DNA of 64,000 bases from positions 5,510,966-5,574,965 of the forward strand of contig CM040446.1 in assembly GCA_022749755.1 (NCBI GenBank), read 5' to 3'. Positions within the stretch are counted from its first letter, which is position 1; the number at the start of each line of letters is the position of its first letter. Below, one piece after another: positions 36,902 to 50,874 of the stretch. The position numbers and the translations under genes were made by a program. Source of the DNA: Azadirachta indica. Its lineage: Eukaryota; Streptophyta; Magnoliopsida; Sapindales; Meliaceae. A model generated the notes under the pieces. That model worked only from the letters and a program-made list of their open reading frames with translations, had not been told where the DNA came from and ran no database searches.

Positions 36902-38700
36902 GTTGTCTCAAAGTGAATTCCTGTGTAGGGCGCTTAAGAAACCACTAAGTAATTTTAACTAAAATGAGTAGCAAACATCATTTGAATGCCAAAGAATACA
37001 GGACAATGAATAAAATACAAATAAAAGGAAGCTATTATTCCTTAGAAAGAAGTCATCATGACACAAATAATAGAAAGAAATTTCACTAGGAACCAAGTAA
37101 GGAAGATAATTCCCCACAAGAAGTTTCCAAAGTTCAAAATGAATCACTACATGTAAGATTGCTGCTTAACTAAAATTAAATATTATGTAAGCATAGTAAA
37201 TAACGGCAACTAAAATGTATACTGGGAACCTTCATAATATCCACAAGGAAATAGCTGATGAATAGTACCCCAAACAGATAAATCTGACACAAAGAGAAGC
37301 ACATAGCATAAAAGGACATTCTAAGTGTGAGAAACTATGTCTCAGCTTGTTCGACTTTCAACATACAGTAATATCAGGATGGATGCCTTCAGTAATGTTA
37401 GAGACTGCCTCAATCACTAGGATTTTGACATGTTCAAACAATCTGCTTCTTGAAGCATACAAAGTAGGATTGATCAATCATCTATTTCACAACCCCATCC
37501 TAAGAATCACCAAGGAAGTTCAGTGAAAAAAATTCAACATAGAACCAATTTTGTTGCCTTCAGTCTTAGTTAAAGTAAATAAATCCTCAATAAGGCTGAA
37601 AAGTATAGCTTATTTAGTTCCTCCATTAGCTCAAGGCCTCTGAGTACTGAGTACAATTCGGAAGTATATTAAGTACTTTTCAAGCTTACAAGATTGATAC
37701 AGCAAACTGTGTATGCATTCGTTCTATCAGATACCTGGGTTAGTGAAGAATCATGTTCCTTAAATTTATTCCAACCATGTAGTCGTACAATTTGAGGAAA
37801 CAAAATTTCCCGCCAACAATTTAAAACGACCTCCACACGCGTTACAACAAAACATGCAAACAGGCCTTCAAACTTCACGTTAAGTTTACATATTGTGACT
37901 GTTCATCTTTTAACTTCCATGTGTGGATTCTCAAAGGATGTCATCTTTTTGAAAAAAAAAATAACAGAGCCCATAACCGGGATGGGCTTGAACCACTAAC
38001 ATGTGGGCCCAAAAATCCTAAACATCACCGGTTTCGTCTGATGAAGTCCACCAAGGATCATCACTCTACTATTACACATGCACATACATGAACTAAGGCA
38101 TGGGCCAGGGCTAAAATAGGCATTGCAAATTTAAAAGGCTAAAAAAGTAAAAACAAAAACAGATCTAGGGTTTGATCATGCTTGGGCTTGACCGAAAAAA
38201 TTTAACGAAATGAAGCCCAGATGAAGAAAATATCGGTCACGAACAAGAACGTAAACACATCCAGTCAGATGAAGAAAACCCATTCCATTAAACAAATTAA
38301 TTCACAAAAAAAAAAAAAAAAAGTAATTAACAGAACAATAATCCATTTCACTTCCATAAACTAAACCCAGTAATTCCTCAATCAAGCAACGAATTCTCCA
38401 AACGAAAACGCCAAAAAAGCAAAATCGAAAGAACATCGACACAGAAAAAGGCAGGAACAAGAACGAACGAGCTGAAAACTAACAGAGAAGTAAAAAATAA
38501 TAAAATTACAAAATTAGGGTTAGGGAGAAGGAATTAATACCAGTCGCGAACCCGAAAAGATTCGATCTTCACACGCATAAGCAGCACAGAGACAATTCAC
38601 AGGTCTCCCAACGGGCGATAAGAGAGAGATCTAGGGTTTTGCAGAAGAGAGAGAAAGAGAAACAGAGAGACAGAGAGAGAGAGAGGGGGGAGAGAGAAAT
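36902..38700 (-). other. DAYSLEEPER 5' leader with one long intron
   Basis: Just upstream of the start codon the minus strand shows an acceptor (CACAG before GAATTCACTTTGAGACAAC), so the leader exon ends at 36920. A good donor (GACTG then GTATTAATTC) lies at 38540/38541, giving a leader intron of about 1.62 kb (36921-38540) and a first exon from 38541 to about 38650. The intron holds telobox-like motifs (attagggttaggg, about 38513-38526) close to the donor. Nothing inside the intron looks coding. Confidence 0.6.
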
Positions 38701-38900
38701 TGGGCTTGCGAATTGGGACAAACCCGAGAAGCTAATTGGACCTAACAGAGAAAGAAAGCGTAGCAGATTTCGTAAAAGGGATGGATACGGTTCGTTTGGT
38801 TTGGTTTTGGTTTTGGTTTTGGTTTGGGGGAGGAAAGGAAGGAATAGATTAAAAAGTTGGATAGGAAACGGAGGAACGCATTATTTTTGGGCATGGACTT
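38641..38900 (-). promoter_or_regulatory. DAYSLEEPER core promoter region with GA-rich tract
   Basis: A purine-rich tract of GA repeats (CT on the gene's strand) at about 38643-38698 lies next to the presumed first exon, followed by a ggttttggttttggttt run near 38800-38825. TC/GA-rich initiators are common in plant TATA-less promoters. The 98-codon plus-strand frame here reflects the repeats. Confidence 0.4.
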
Positions 38901-41900
38901 CTAACCTTTTTTTTTTTTTTTTTAAGGTCCAATAATAATTATTTTTTAATTAAATTTTGAATTAAATATAATTTTTAAATAAATAATGTGATGAAATGGA
39001 CCACAGAAGCCCACCAGCTTTTGATATTTGAATCGGGATTACGTGTAGGGTGTACATTGTAGCCCACCGAATATTGATGGACGGCTCCATTGAGGTGGAC
39101 CCGCATTTTCTGTTTCTGCTTTCTGAAAACAAATACACGTTGTTGGTATTTCCATTTTTTTTTTTTTTTTCCACGCAGCCCAATCAGATGGTCCTGCTTG
39201 TAAGGGTCTTACTCTATTATGTCTACTTTCCTGATCCAACTAGAGTTTTTGGACATGGGATAAAAAAATTTGATTTTTTTTTTTTAAAGTAGTAGAAGAA
39301 GTTTGTAATTTAAATTCGACACTTAAGTTATTTTTTAATATTTATAAAAAAATTCATCATTTATTTTTTATTAAATCTATGAAATAAAATAGTCTATAAT
39401 TCAAAATAATCTAAAATTGACCATAAATTATTTTGATATTGTGAAAATTCATTGCTCAATTGATAATATTTCAACATTTAGGCAAAAAATTCAAATATGG
39501 TTAATATCAAAATATTCCTTTAGTTCAAATAATGTAATTTATTTGTTCATAAAATTCTTAATGTAATGTGCATGGAAAAATTAATGTAACCCCATAATCC
39601 ATCAATATCTCTTGTTGACCCAATTTTATTAAAATAAATATACAAATAAAGTACAGACATTGAACTAACTTCCCCAACCAATTCTTGAAAAATGTTTAAT
39701 TGTTGATAATGACCCCAGTGTTGTATAATTCAATTTTATGAAAATGTGGGCTTTGAGGCCCAATTTGATGAATCCATGAGCTGGGCTTTTAACTAGAAAT
39801 TGGGTCTATACAAATATCACCTCCTTCAACTATTGGGCTCGCTACAAAATCGTTGTTGTAGTATACAATGAGTTATTTATAGATATGGTTACAATACATG
39901 GACAAAAATTCTCTTTTTTACGATTGTACTGTAACTCTATCTATAATTTATAATATTATTTATTAATTAATGATGCATAATTATTGTATTAATAATCATA
40001 TAAAACAATCAATATTTAATAAAAAGAGGAATTATCAATTAGCACTTTAAGATCAATTTTTTTTTCTTTTAAAATCAAACAGCAAATAAATTAAGTGATA
40101 CTCATAACTACTTTGACTAATCTTCATGACACTTTAATGATTAATATAATTAATTTATAATTAACATTAATAATAATAATAGATTAAGATTACTAAAACA
40201 CCATGACTTTATCATTTTTCTAAAAGAAGTGGATCGGTAACAATAAAATAAGGTAAAATAACAGAATTAGACACAATTAATGACTGTTAATTATGAGGTA
40301 GCATTTTACTAACCATAAAAGATGGGCATGGAGACAAGCTAATTTAAATTCAATGTGGACCATGCCACGATTGATTAGGATTAGTGTTAGTGGGATTAGT
40401 GTAGATAATTAAATATGATATGAAAGATTACCTGCTAAATGACTTTGAAATCGATGGGTGGATTTGTTTTCTTGATTTTTGCAAAAAGAAAAACGTATTC
40501 TTATGAAAACACATTTATCAAAGAGTTTACTTTTTCTTTTTTAAAACACATGCTCACATAATACAATTATGCTTTGAAATTGTATGTGAACATAAAGTTT
40601 TTCAACAAATGTGATATTTATAGGTGATTAATTTTCATACATGATATAATTTAATTTAATTTAATTTAATTTTATTATTAAAATGTAAGTTTATTATACT
40701 TGATGATGAATCAGCAACTTCACATATATATAAAATATTTTTTTGGTTCTTGTAATTAAAATATAAATTTTATATCATAGTAATTTTATCATAAATTATT
40801 AAAAATAAAACAAGTACTTTGGTAGAAAAAAATTATGTAAATTAAAGATAATAAAATTTTATGGAAAATAAATTATGTATTATAAAATATTAAATGAATC
40901 AATAATTATGTTCTCTAAAAAAGAAAATAGTTACAACTTAGTTTAACTGATAAAATATTTTAAAATTATATAAACTATAATACTGTACTTTTCAAATAAT
41001 TATTTTAAATTTTCTGATTCAATGATGTAAACTGAAAATTTTATAAAATTTTATCTTCCAATCAATGAATATCACATTGCTCACTAAGTTACCTACATTA
41101 CTGTACTGAAGATTAAATAAAGAAAAAAAAAGTATATATATATATATAATTGATCTTTTTATAAACAAATATATACCCGTATCAGTAATTTTTTTTTCTT
41201 TTGAGATTCTAATTCTAAGTCTAGAAAATATTACTTAAAATTAAAAAAAAAATAGGTTGACTATCACGTTTTACATAGCTTTTCAACAATTAATCAATAC
41301 TTTAAATCAATTAATAAACATGTGCATATGAAATTATTAATTATGATCATAAAATACATTTAATTATAAAGTAAGACACACATAAATTAATTGGTTCAAC
41401 TCATAGATCAAGAATGAATATAATAAATATAAATGTAAACAAAAAGATTGATATAAAATTTTAAAAAAATGGTAAAAAACTTTATATAATAAAAAAAATG
41501 AAGAGTAAAACGAAGTAATTGGAAAGAGGAAGACAAAGTTGTGGGTAAAATCAAAAGGGACATTTAGATTTCAAAGGTGTCGGGGGATGTGTGTCGTGTC
41601 GTCTGTACAGTAGATACAGTCAGTGATAAAATGACAAAAGAGTACATGCATTTCCATGCAATTGTCTCCACCCTCATCCACGTGCATTGCCCCACCCACC
41701 TCTTCTTCTCCACCGTCTTCGGCTCGTGATATCGACAAATCTTCAACCCACATTCAAAATTTTGTTAGTCATAGATCTAAAATGACTAAAACACCTTAAA
41801 ACAAATCTTTTGTATCAACAATTTTGATAATCATTGGTTCAAAATATTTCTTTTCAAATATTTTAATCATTTTTAATCGATCAACTAAGATCAACTATTA

Positions 41901-44900
41901 AATATACAATAAAAGTTAATAATATAAAAGTGATACCATAATTTATAAAAATTTTCGTACGTGTTGAAAGTTGTTAATAGTAGTTAGGACATATTAAAAT
42001 TACATTAAATTAAACTTACTTATTTTAAGTATACATGTATTTTACTTTAGAAAATTTCGAGATAGATTTCGAATAAACTTTTATTATTTTAATATTTTTT
42101 AAATTAATTTTTATACTTTATAATATAATATGCAACATTTTTTTTCTCTCTAATCTAAGTATATATTTGTCTTATTTGATTTAACTTATTGAGTTTCTAT
42201 AAAGAATTTTGAGATTAAGTTTAGTATGTGAAATATTAAATATTTTCAACAATTTCGAAATAGTTGATTTTAAATATCTTATATTATGTAAAACTTAAAC
42301 TATTAACTCTATATTCAATTAATGGTTATAATAGAGAATCACTATTTAATTTAGTAGCTCTCCTTATATTAGGGTTAAGCCAACCCTATGTGGGAGTAGA
42401 ATCTAATTATTATGTAATGTTAGAATTTTTATTTTTTAAGAAAAAAAGATTTACTATGAAAGTTTTCTTCATATATTGTGTTGACCTGTTCCTAAATAGG
42501 AAATAAAATCGCAAATTAGGGTTTAGTTGAGATTGATGATAGACAATTCCTTGAGAATTTTTATACTTTAAAAGATCTTACATTTTAATTTCATGTGTGA
42601 AATTTAACTAATTTACTATTTTTTTTTCAAATAATAACCTCATAAAGTTAGGATTTAAATATAAATTTTATCTATTCAAAAAAGAGATGCATTTCTATTC
42701 AATAAAATTTAAACACATATCATAATTAAATCAAGCTTTAAATTGATTTGCCAACACTACATGATATAATAACGCAACCACAATGAAATTGATTTGGCAA
42801 TGAAGCTATAAATTTTCAAAATTCCATGGACCACCATGACAAAAATCATGCACCAAATCAAACAGTACATTAAAGAAGATATTACATTAATTAACAATAA
42901 TAATAATAATAATAATAATAATAATTAAAATAAGAGGAGTGATTGCCAGCTAAGTTATTAAAAAAGAAAAGAAGAGAGTTCGATGATGAAGTGAAAGCAC
43001 TAAAATGAAAAGTATTAAAGATGAAGAATGAGAAAGAAGAAGGGAACAAAGAGAAGAGGCCGGGGAGGAGAGGGGCAGTGCCGACAAGGAGACCTCCGTC
43101 CCGGGAAAAACGGGCTGTACTGTCAATGCCCTTTTGTGGGGTCTTCTTCACATGCCTCCATGTGAATCAATTTTTGTGAATATTAAACCATTTCTTTTTT
43201 TTTATTTGTTTTATTTTTTAAAATTTTTCTTTTTTTTTTTTTTTTTAAAATCTTAATTTGTGAAGTCTCGGGCTTAATTTGATTTTCATTTACAGGCTGC
43301 TTTGCTTTGAGTGGATTGATAAATTATGTTTAGAGTGTGGGTTGTTAAATTATTCTTCAAAATATTAATATGTGGTTAGCTTAAGAATAAGATTACAACA
43401 CAGTAGTTATATGGTATAGTTGATATCTTTAAATCCTTAAATTGTTTAAAATATAGTATAATAGTTAATTTATAGTAAAAATAAATTATAAATTGTGCTG
43501 GAGAGTTCTACTTTAATTAATAGCATGACATTTGATTAATTAAGAATAAATTTAAAATTAAGGTGTTATTATTTTTAGATTATGATTGTCATTAATTATC
43601 AAGTAAATTTTTTCTTTTTTGTAATTAAGTAATAGGATAATAGTTATAACATTAGCTTAAAAGAACAATTTGTAAGTTAATAGGAATAATGAGAGTTTAT
43701 GTAAATAGTTATTGAGGGGTCTAAATGCCTTTTGTTTTTCTCAATAACCCGAGTCTTTCTTAAATGGGTATGAGCATGAATGGTTCCTTTTGTTGTAATT
43801 TAAGAGATTTCATCAATTGAATTAATTAATATTTATAAAATTTATTAAAAATTAAAATTTTTGCACATAAACTTTTAAACAAAGATAATATTTATTTTGT
43901 GTTTAGCTTAGGGTTTTATTATTTTTACCGCATGTGTTGTATAATTCTTTTTATTATCATAAATTTTTATTTATTTTCATATAAATGTAGAATGAGTGAC
44001 AATAATATAACACCATTATATTAATTTGTTTGCATAATAATATTCTTGAAATATATCAAGATAGACTACGTATCTATTAACTATTAAATTTTATATAATT
44101 GATCTATATGGTAAATAATGCAAGCCCCCAGCAATAATTTTTTTGTTTTTTTTTTGAGAAAAAAGTGGTTTATATGAAATCAAAAACACTTTTTAAAAAT
44201 ATCTAGTAGGAGCTATATGTTCAATTATGGGGTTGGACCATACCCCATGCTTGGTTGGTGATGAAGTTGATGTATGATTACAACATTATATATAATAATA
44301 GACCAATATATCTATATATATATATATAGAAACAAATTAAGTTGAATATTAAAATTTTGTATGTTGCAATTGTACTTCTATTTAAATTTTATTTTGAATT
44401 CACATGGGCTATGCAAGTTCTATGGTATAAACTATTATTAAAAGGTGAAAGTGTTATATATATATATATATTTGTAAAATTAGTTGCTATGCATGTATAC
44501 ATAAAATAAAATAAAAGGGTGATGATTTGTTTAATAGAAGTATGCTAGCTAGCTATTTTGGTATCAATGGTAGTTTGAATCTATAAGACAATTTTGATTC
44601 TATCATTTTTTAATTCTTTGGTGTGACATGTTAGTTTGTTATACAACTGAGAGTAAGAGTATTATTTAAACTCTTAATTACATAATTAACTTCGTTAATA
44701 TGAGCTGTTCTTAGTGTATGATGAATGTATGTTATTTCAAGATATAATTATTTAAAATGTAAAACAATGTTGTAATAAGTAGAAATATAAATTACAATAT
44801 GTGGTAACCTTAAATTTAATATTAAAGTGATGTAACTTTTAAGGGTATATTTGAGATCATTATATTTGATTTACTTAATTTTTGAATAATCAAAATAGAT

Positions 44901-45069
44901 AAATTTTTATTTTTACTTGATTATCAACACTAATCAATTTTCTTATATTTTGACAAACAATAATTTCATCATCATTATATATACTATAAAATTAGAAATT
45001 TAAACACTTTGGTATCAGATATATTTGTAAGTCCACCGTTATTGACTTGTTGCACAATAAAATTATTAA
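38901..45069. other. AT-rich intergenic DNA
   Basis: No gene recognised over about 6 kb. Patches with more balanced composition occur at 38990-39240, 39720-39850 (several TGGGCY motifs), 41550-41760 and 42960-43160, none with a convincing reading frame. A (TAA/ATA)n run is at about 42893-42925. The 86-codon minus-strand frame at 42891-43151 ends in that run and has no family features. Confidence 0.6.
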
Positions 45070-45495
45070 GTGCCCGTTTGGTTTAACTTTTTCCTTGGCC
45101 AAAAATATTTTTTTAATGATATAAGTTTTTTTCAAATTTTTTAATATTGTAAAATTGACAATAAAAAAGGGTTTTTGGAAATTAAAAAAAATATATTTTT
45201 TCTATTAAAGAAAACCCAGAAGTTGAATTTTTGACAGTAAAATTTTCTTAACTTTTTTAAAAGATAAAATTGTTTAAAATATTCTTATTTTATTTTAAAA
45301 ATTTTACTTTATTTTTTTAAAATAAAATATTAAAAATTTATTTATTAAAATAATTATTTAAATTTTTCTCAAAAGTTATTTGTAATAACCAAACGATTAA
45401 TAAACTTTTATTAAAAATTTTACTCATAAAAGTTTTATAAGTAAAAACTTTATTTTAAAAAGTTTTATTTGAAAACTTATATTAAACGAATCCTA
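45070..45495. mobile_element. Dispersed MITE copy B (cgtttggttt family)
   Basis: Second copy of the element at 25703-26130, in the same orientation. It begins gtgcccgtttggtttaac and ends near attaaacgaatcctaa. The ends form a short imperfect inverted repeat around CGTTT, as in hAT-type MITEs. It lies about 0.9 kb upstream of the MIR396a transcription unit. Confidence 0.6.
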
Positions 45496-45639
45496 ACTAT
45501 CAAATCTAGATAAGTTCGATAAGTAATAAATAATAATTATTAAGTAAAACTAGTGTTTTAATTATTTGAATTGCTTTGTTTTTAAAATTTAATTGAATAT
45601 TCACAAAAACATATCCAAATTTACTCAAAATTAACGAGA

Positions 45640-46020
45640 GTGAAGCCAACCGCTGTAAGACGCGTGAGGAAAGACTTTTCTTCTCGACAGATCCGAGGTG
45701 GGACCCATAATGCGCCCCCGCTAGGGTAACCGCCACCGTCAGATCCGGGAGGATGCATCCTGGCCGCACGTATATTCATGACCTACGTAAGAATAAATAA
45801 TAATAAATAAACTGTAATTTTATTTTGTTAGGGTTAATGGGATCACTTGTACTCAGCTTTTTCAACAGAGCTCACTAAACAAAAAAATTAAAAAAAAAAA
45901 AGAGAAAGAGAAAGAAAGAAAGTTAGGGTTCAGTAATCTTAGGCCCAATATTCTTCTTGGGATTGGTGGAAAAAAGGACCCCAGTTCGCCTATAAATACA
46001 ACCCCTTCCTCTTTCCCTAA
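45640..46020 (+). promoter_or_regulatory. MIR396a promoter with TATA box
   Basis: A canonical TATAAATA lies at 45991-45998, about 185 bp upstream of the mature microRNA, so transcription probably starts near 46025. Upstream there is a GC-richer block (45640-45780) and a GA-rich tract (about 45885-45925). MicroRNA genes in plants are transcribed by RNA polymerase II from TATA promoters like this. Confidence 0.6.
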
Positions 46021-46164
46021 ACCTACGCCTTTCCTTTCCTACAACTTCTTCCCCTTATATTTTCCTTTTTAATTCTTTTGTTTTCTTAATATTCTAGGGT
46101 TTGATTTGATGGGGTTGAAGCTTCCTTATCATGTGAATCTAATAATAAACGTAATAGAATATGA

Positions 46165-46295
46165 ATGATCCTCTTTGTATTTTTCCACAGCTTTCTTGAA
46201 CTGCATCGATGATGATCCGTCGTTGCATGTGGCGGCGTGGCATTAATTTGTTGCGGTTCAATAAAGCTGTGGGAAGATACAGACAGGTTCAACTG
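46165..46295 (+). ncRNA. MIR396a: MIR396a precursor hairpin
   Basis: The mature 5p strand is 46183-46203, beginning UUCCACAGCUUUCUUGAAC and ending in UG, the conserved miR396a form. The 3p strand at 46256-46276 (beginning GUUCAAUAAAGCUGUGGG) pairs with it in the usual duplex. The loop is about 52 nt, and the lower stem continues (tgtat against ataca). miR396 guides cleavage of GRF transcription-factor mRNAs and so limits leaf cell proliferation. Identity is firm because both arms match the conserved plant family. A second, inverted family member lies at 50880-50990. Confidence 0.95.
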
Positions 46296-49200
46296 ATTAA
46301 TCTCAAGATCGGTCTCTCTTACATCCTCTGGTATAATTTATCTCTTCTGTTGTTTCTTTCATGGTGATGATCTATGTCTTTTCTCTTGTTTATTTATAAT
46401 TTTTGTGCTTCCTGCTTGTTAACCCTTCTGTAAATGGCTTGGATCCATCGAGTTTTAGTACTGTGCATGTCCTTACAGTTGTTGCATGAACATTTGACAT
46501 AATCTGATTTCTGAGAACATAATCTCATTCTTCATGGAGAAGATGCTGAAGCTGTGTTCTGTGGTATATAGTTTATGTGGTGGATCTGTTGTTCTTTCAT
46601 GGAAGGAAGGACTCTGAAGGAACAAAGATTGTCATGATCAGTGTAGATTTTTGTCTGTGTTAAGTATCTAATTATTGAGTTTCTGTATTTGCTTTATATT
46701 AGATTTGACTTGGTTTATAGTACAACAGATGTGTGGGTTACATTGCAGGCAAAGGATAAAACTACTAGGGGATCAAAAGGAAAAATATATATATTCATAT
46801 GAAAGTTAAAAATAAACTGATGTAGACCCACTGACCTGTTTTATTCTGTCTCAATCGATAAAGGTATCAGCAAGTTCAGTCACTTTGTTTAGATTCATTC
46901 TCTTCTGCAGATTCCATTAAATTCAGCAACTCTCAAAACGTGAGTCTTTATGATTCCTTGCGATGTTTGCTGTGTTTTGCTAATGCTGAAGAAATTTGGT
47001 TTTGATGTTTGTAAATCCTGTCAGGATCAGTAATTCAACTCAAATTTAGGGTTAAGTTTCGACCAGTTTTGAAATGTTTGTCTAGTATTAGATTGAGAAA
47101 GCTCTACTTATTGAATGTTAGATGGACCACAATGGTATCAATATCAATTCCAGCTAAGTTTATCCATGCCTTTTGAGCAATGGATTTGAAATGAAACTAA
47201 ATTGTCATGTGATGCTGTTGTGGTCAGAGTACAAGCATGAGCCATGAACATAGAAATTCCAGATCAGTATTTGGTTCCATTTCTCCTTTAGGAACAAAAC
47301 CCTGACATGGATGATGATGCACAAGAAGCTTGGAGAACGAAATTAGGGTTTCTTGTTCTTTATCCAACCAAAGTAAAGACAACTAAGTGGAAAGAAAAAG
47401 GTCTTCTAAATGAACACTTTCAAAAAAAGCATGTTGTCTATGGCTATGTCTATTTCTTGTTTTGTTTCTGCTGAATTTGTCTAAGCTCAGATCATGATGC
47501 TCCTCAACCATTCTAGCCAAACCACTTAATTTTCACGATCTGGGTAACTTCGTTGACTGATTTACAGCTCCATTTATTTAATCTTCTTCGATAAAAAAGG
47601 TACAATGGGAGAGTGCAATAATAGATGTGACACCTTTCTAAGAACTTAGCTGGAATTAGAAGCACTCACGGGGAGTTCAATTCAATTAATTGGCCTCCTA
47701 TTTAGTTATTTTATAAATGTTGTTGCACAGGTCATATGATCTATACACTACTTTAATTACATGTGCCAACTAATCTAGCACTTTAATTATTCTAATCACC
47801 ACCATTCTTAGATTTCTTTGCTGTAACTTGTTTTTAAAGAACATTTCTTTACTTGATCGAATCATGGATGAACATACATTTCTATCTCTTTTCTTTCATC
47901 CATTGGATTCATTATATAGTATTATATAAACACTCTTGATCTAATTACATTGGGTGATGTTCAAGTCAAAAATATGTAGAATGTTTAAATGTCTGCCCAA
48001 CTTTAATTTAATTAGCTTCCCTTTCGGGGAGAAAGTTGTTGAAAAAGCTAAATTTTCTTGTGCTTTGTGAGTGTAATCTCCAAGAGAGATAGGTAAAACG
48101 TGCAAATGAAAACTACATTTAATAATTAATTAATTGATGAAGAAGAAGAAGCTTAAAGCATGCACACACACACACACACAAACAGAGTCCACTAGATGTA
48201 GCTGAATTAGTAGTACTGTAGATTTTGTCTTATTGTTTAAACTGTTGGGCGCAATTTTGCAATGATTCCGATTATTTTCAGAACCCGATCACCTTTCCAA
48301 TTCCTTTCTCTTTCGCTCTCTCAGATGGGGAAAACAAGGGGAGAAATTAAACTTATTTTCTCCGAATCATACATTGGAATATACAGCATAGCATAAACGT
48401 TCATGAACCCTAGCTAGCTAATATATGTATATATATGCATGAAGCATGCATGTGTATATATATATATATATTTGATTTTTTTTATTGAATTGTTTTCAAT
48501 GTTTCCGAATTCTCCTTTTCTTAATATCCTTTGAATTTACTAAACAAGAAGCTCTCCGATAGTAAAAGAATTTTACATAAATTTAGAATAAAAATCAGTT
48601 TCTGTTTTGATGAAATTAAAGTCATGAGGTCCAAAAGAAAGCTTGTCTAGTTCCTGTTTTACCATACCCCAAAATCTTGATTGTTCATTTTTGTTTCAAC
48701 AACAAATCAAAAATATTCACACTGCGTTTACTTTATTTCTTATTGTTGGTGCTCAGCTCACTTTCACAGCAGATAATGAAAAGGAGGCTTTAATTTTTGC
48801 ATATGTATATCTCAAATTGTTCGAATGGTTGAGCAATTTATAGCGACGTGACTGTAACATTTCCCCAACACATGGGGGCGCCATTATTGCTTTTCCCTGC
48901 CCTTTCTCTTTCTGTTTGCATAGTAAATTATAGCCATTAATTAATCTTTGTTATATATATATATATATTCTTCTCATTCTTTGAAAAAGATACTTTCTGC
49001 TAGTGTACACCAATTAAGTTTTTGATTCCAGCCACTGATCTAATTGGATTAAAAATGGGTATTATTAGACAAAAAAATTAAGTGATTCTTGTATCACATG
49101 GAAGCACTTCTAAGGGCCTGCAGCAGATCTCACTATTTCAACCTTTGCTGTCAATAGCAAGCAGAACAATTAAGCTATAAGTTCATGTATATACATAAAC

Positions 49201-50874
49201 ACTTTAAATTATTGCATTATTTTTGGTAAAAACAGCCTTTGGACTTCAGCATACACTTCCTATCACAAAATAACTTTCATAGGATATATATAAAGCATCT
49301 TGAGAATTAATTAATTAATTAAATTACATATTATTGAAAGTTCATTAACATTATTATCTCTATTATGATGTACAGAACTGCCATGCCCCTTTGTCTGGCC
49401 TATTATAAAACTCTACTTTTTGGGTGGACCTACTCTTTCATCGGGATCGTTGGACTCCATTGGCTTTACATTCAGATTAGATTATTAAACTTTGTTTTAG
49501 GTGTAGATTCCCTTAATACACATGATATATCATTATCTGATTTGGTTTAATTAATTTACAAACTTAATGATTAAGAGAAGAGTTGTAATTAATTAAGTGA
49601 TGAGGATTGGGATTCATTTGTTTGTTTGTTTGTTTGTTTGTTTGTTTGTTTGCTTGCTTGCTTAGTTAATGCCCCCCACATATGTGTATATATGAATACT
49701 TGGTTAGAAAAGAATAAAGAGGAAATTAATTGAAGTAGATGGAAGACAACAAGAAGTGCTTCTGCTAGCAGCTAACTTATTTATTGAAAGTACTTTGGCT
49801 GTTTTGAATCTTGTGATATCAGCCACTCTGATTTTTGCATGCAGGTTCTCGTTGTATCCTCAAGTACTGCTCATACCATTCCCAGAGATCATACCAGCAA
49901 AATTGGAAGTATTCACTTCCACTCACATCTCTTACATTTTCAAATCCGATTACAATAATTCCATATATATAAATATATAAGAAATTATATTTCAACACTA
50001 CAAGTTTAGGGTTGAATAACATTCAAACAAAGGCTAATTAGTTTAGCTGGCAAGGGATCTCAACAACCATTCAAATCTTCCAAACAAAAGCATGTGATGA
50101 ACGAAAATGAAAACTGTAAACAGTAGCACTGATACTGATCAATATGAATAATGCAGCAGTTCAAGTTCATTTACAGATCTTGAGATAGAGTAGCAGGCAA
50201 AGGCAACCCAATTCTGCGATCTAATAATAGTTCACTGTACATATTTTGTGTATGTGGGGAAGAGAAGAGAGATGGGTAAAAGAGAAAAATTATGTCAGAT
50301 TGCGAAGAGGGAGTTAAAAAAAAATGATGTCACAAAGTGACAAAGTGTAACCTTTTTCACAGAAATGTAGGAGATGATGTATGTATTGCAGTTATTTGAG
50401 GCAAAACCAAAGGCTAGCTAGCGCAACACTAACAGAGAGAACAGAAGAGCTAGCTATATATCATCATTGAAGATTTATAAAAAGGAAAACTGGGGAATCT
50501 TCTTCTACTTGTGGAAATTAAGACTCTTTTTTCTCTATCACCATTTTGATTGAACGAATAGAGTGTACAAATCTAAACACCACAGACAACTAGGTTGATA
50601 TATTAATCTTCATGCATGGACCAAACTAGTGCTACTGTTGCAGTAAATATGAGTATAATAATTAATAATCAACATAACATATAATATAATTTAATCAACG
50701 GTGCATCAAATTGAAACCCACATCGTGCATCTGAGGAATTCATCGATGAACAACAATTGTGAAGAAATGGGGATGAATTATAGAGAGAATTCTGAGGAAT
50801 ATTACCGTGATCCATGCAGCAGAAGATGAGAAAATTAAAACTACTGGTGCTTGATTTCTGTGAGTAAAAATCCT
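46296..50874. other. Spacer between the two MIR396 genes
   Basis: No protein-coding gene seen. The first 1.5 kb is less AT-biased, with plausible splice signals (a donor-like gtataatt near 46331; an acceptor ctgcag before 46911), which could be downstream exons of the primary MIR396a transcript. Repeats include a (CA)n at about 48170-48181 and a (TTTG)n at 49617-49650. Confidence 0.5.
49617..49663. repeat. (TTTG)n microsatellite
   Basis: About eight TTTG units followed by a few TTGC units, in the spacer between MIR396a and MIR396b. Confidence 0.9.

Noticed and set aside
35414..36916. Several long plus-strand open frames opposite DAYSLEEPER (up to 174 codons)
   Set aside because: They are mirror products of the 33-bp coding repeat on the minus strand. 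Their composition (His/Ile/Leu/Arg repeats) follows mechanically from the repeat and no family feature appears.
37961..38040. Possible tRNA-like sequence (gggatgggcttgaaccactaac)
   Set aside because: It resembles a T-arm by eye, but the rest of a cloverleaf and an acceptor stem do not form.
41564..41753. Small acidic 60-codon frames on the minus strand
   Set aside because: Two overlapping frames of equal length in a balanced-composition patch, with no recognisable motif. I could not support a gene.
42891..43151. 86-codon minus-strand frame in a GC-richer patch
   Set aside because: It runs into an (ATA)n repeat coding for a Tyr run, has no family features and no clear promoter. Treated as chance.
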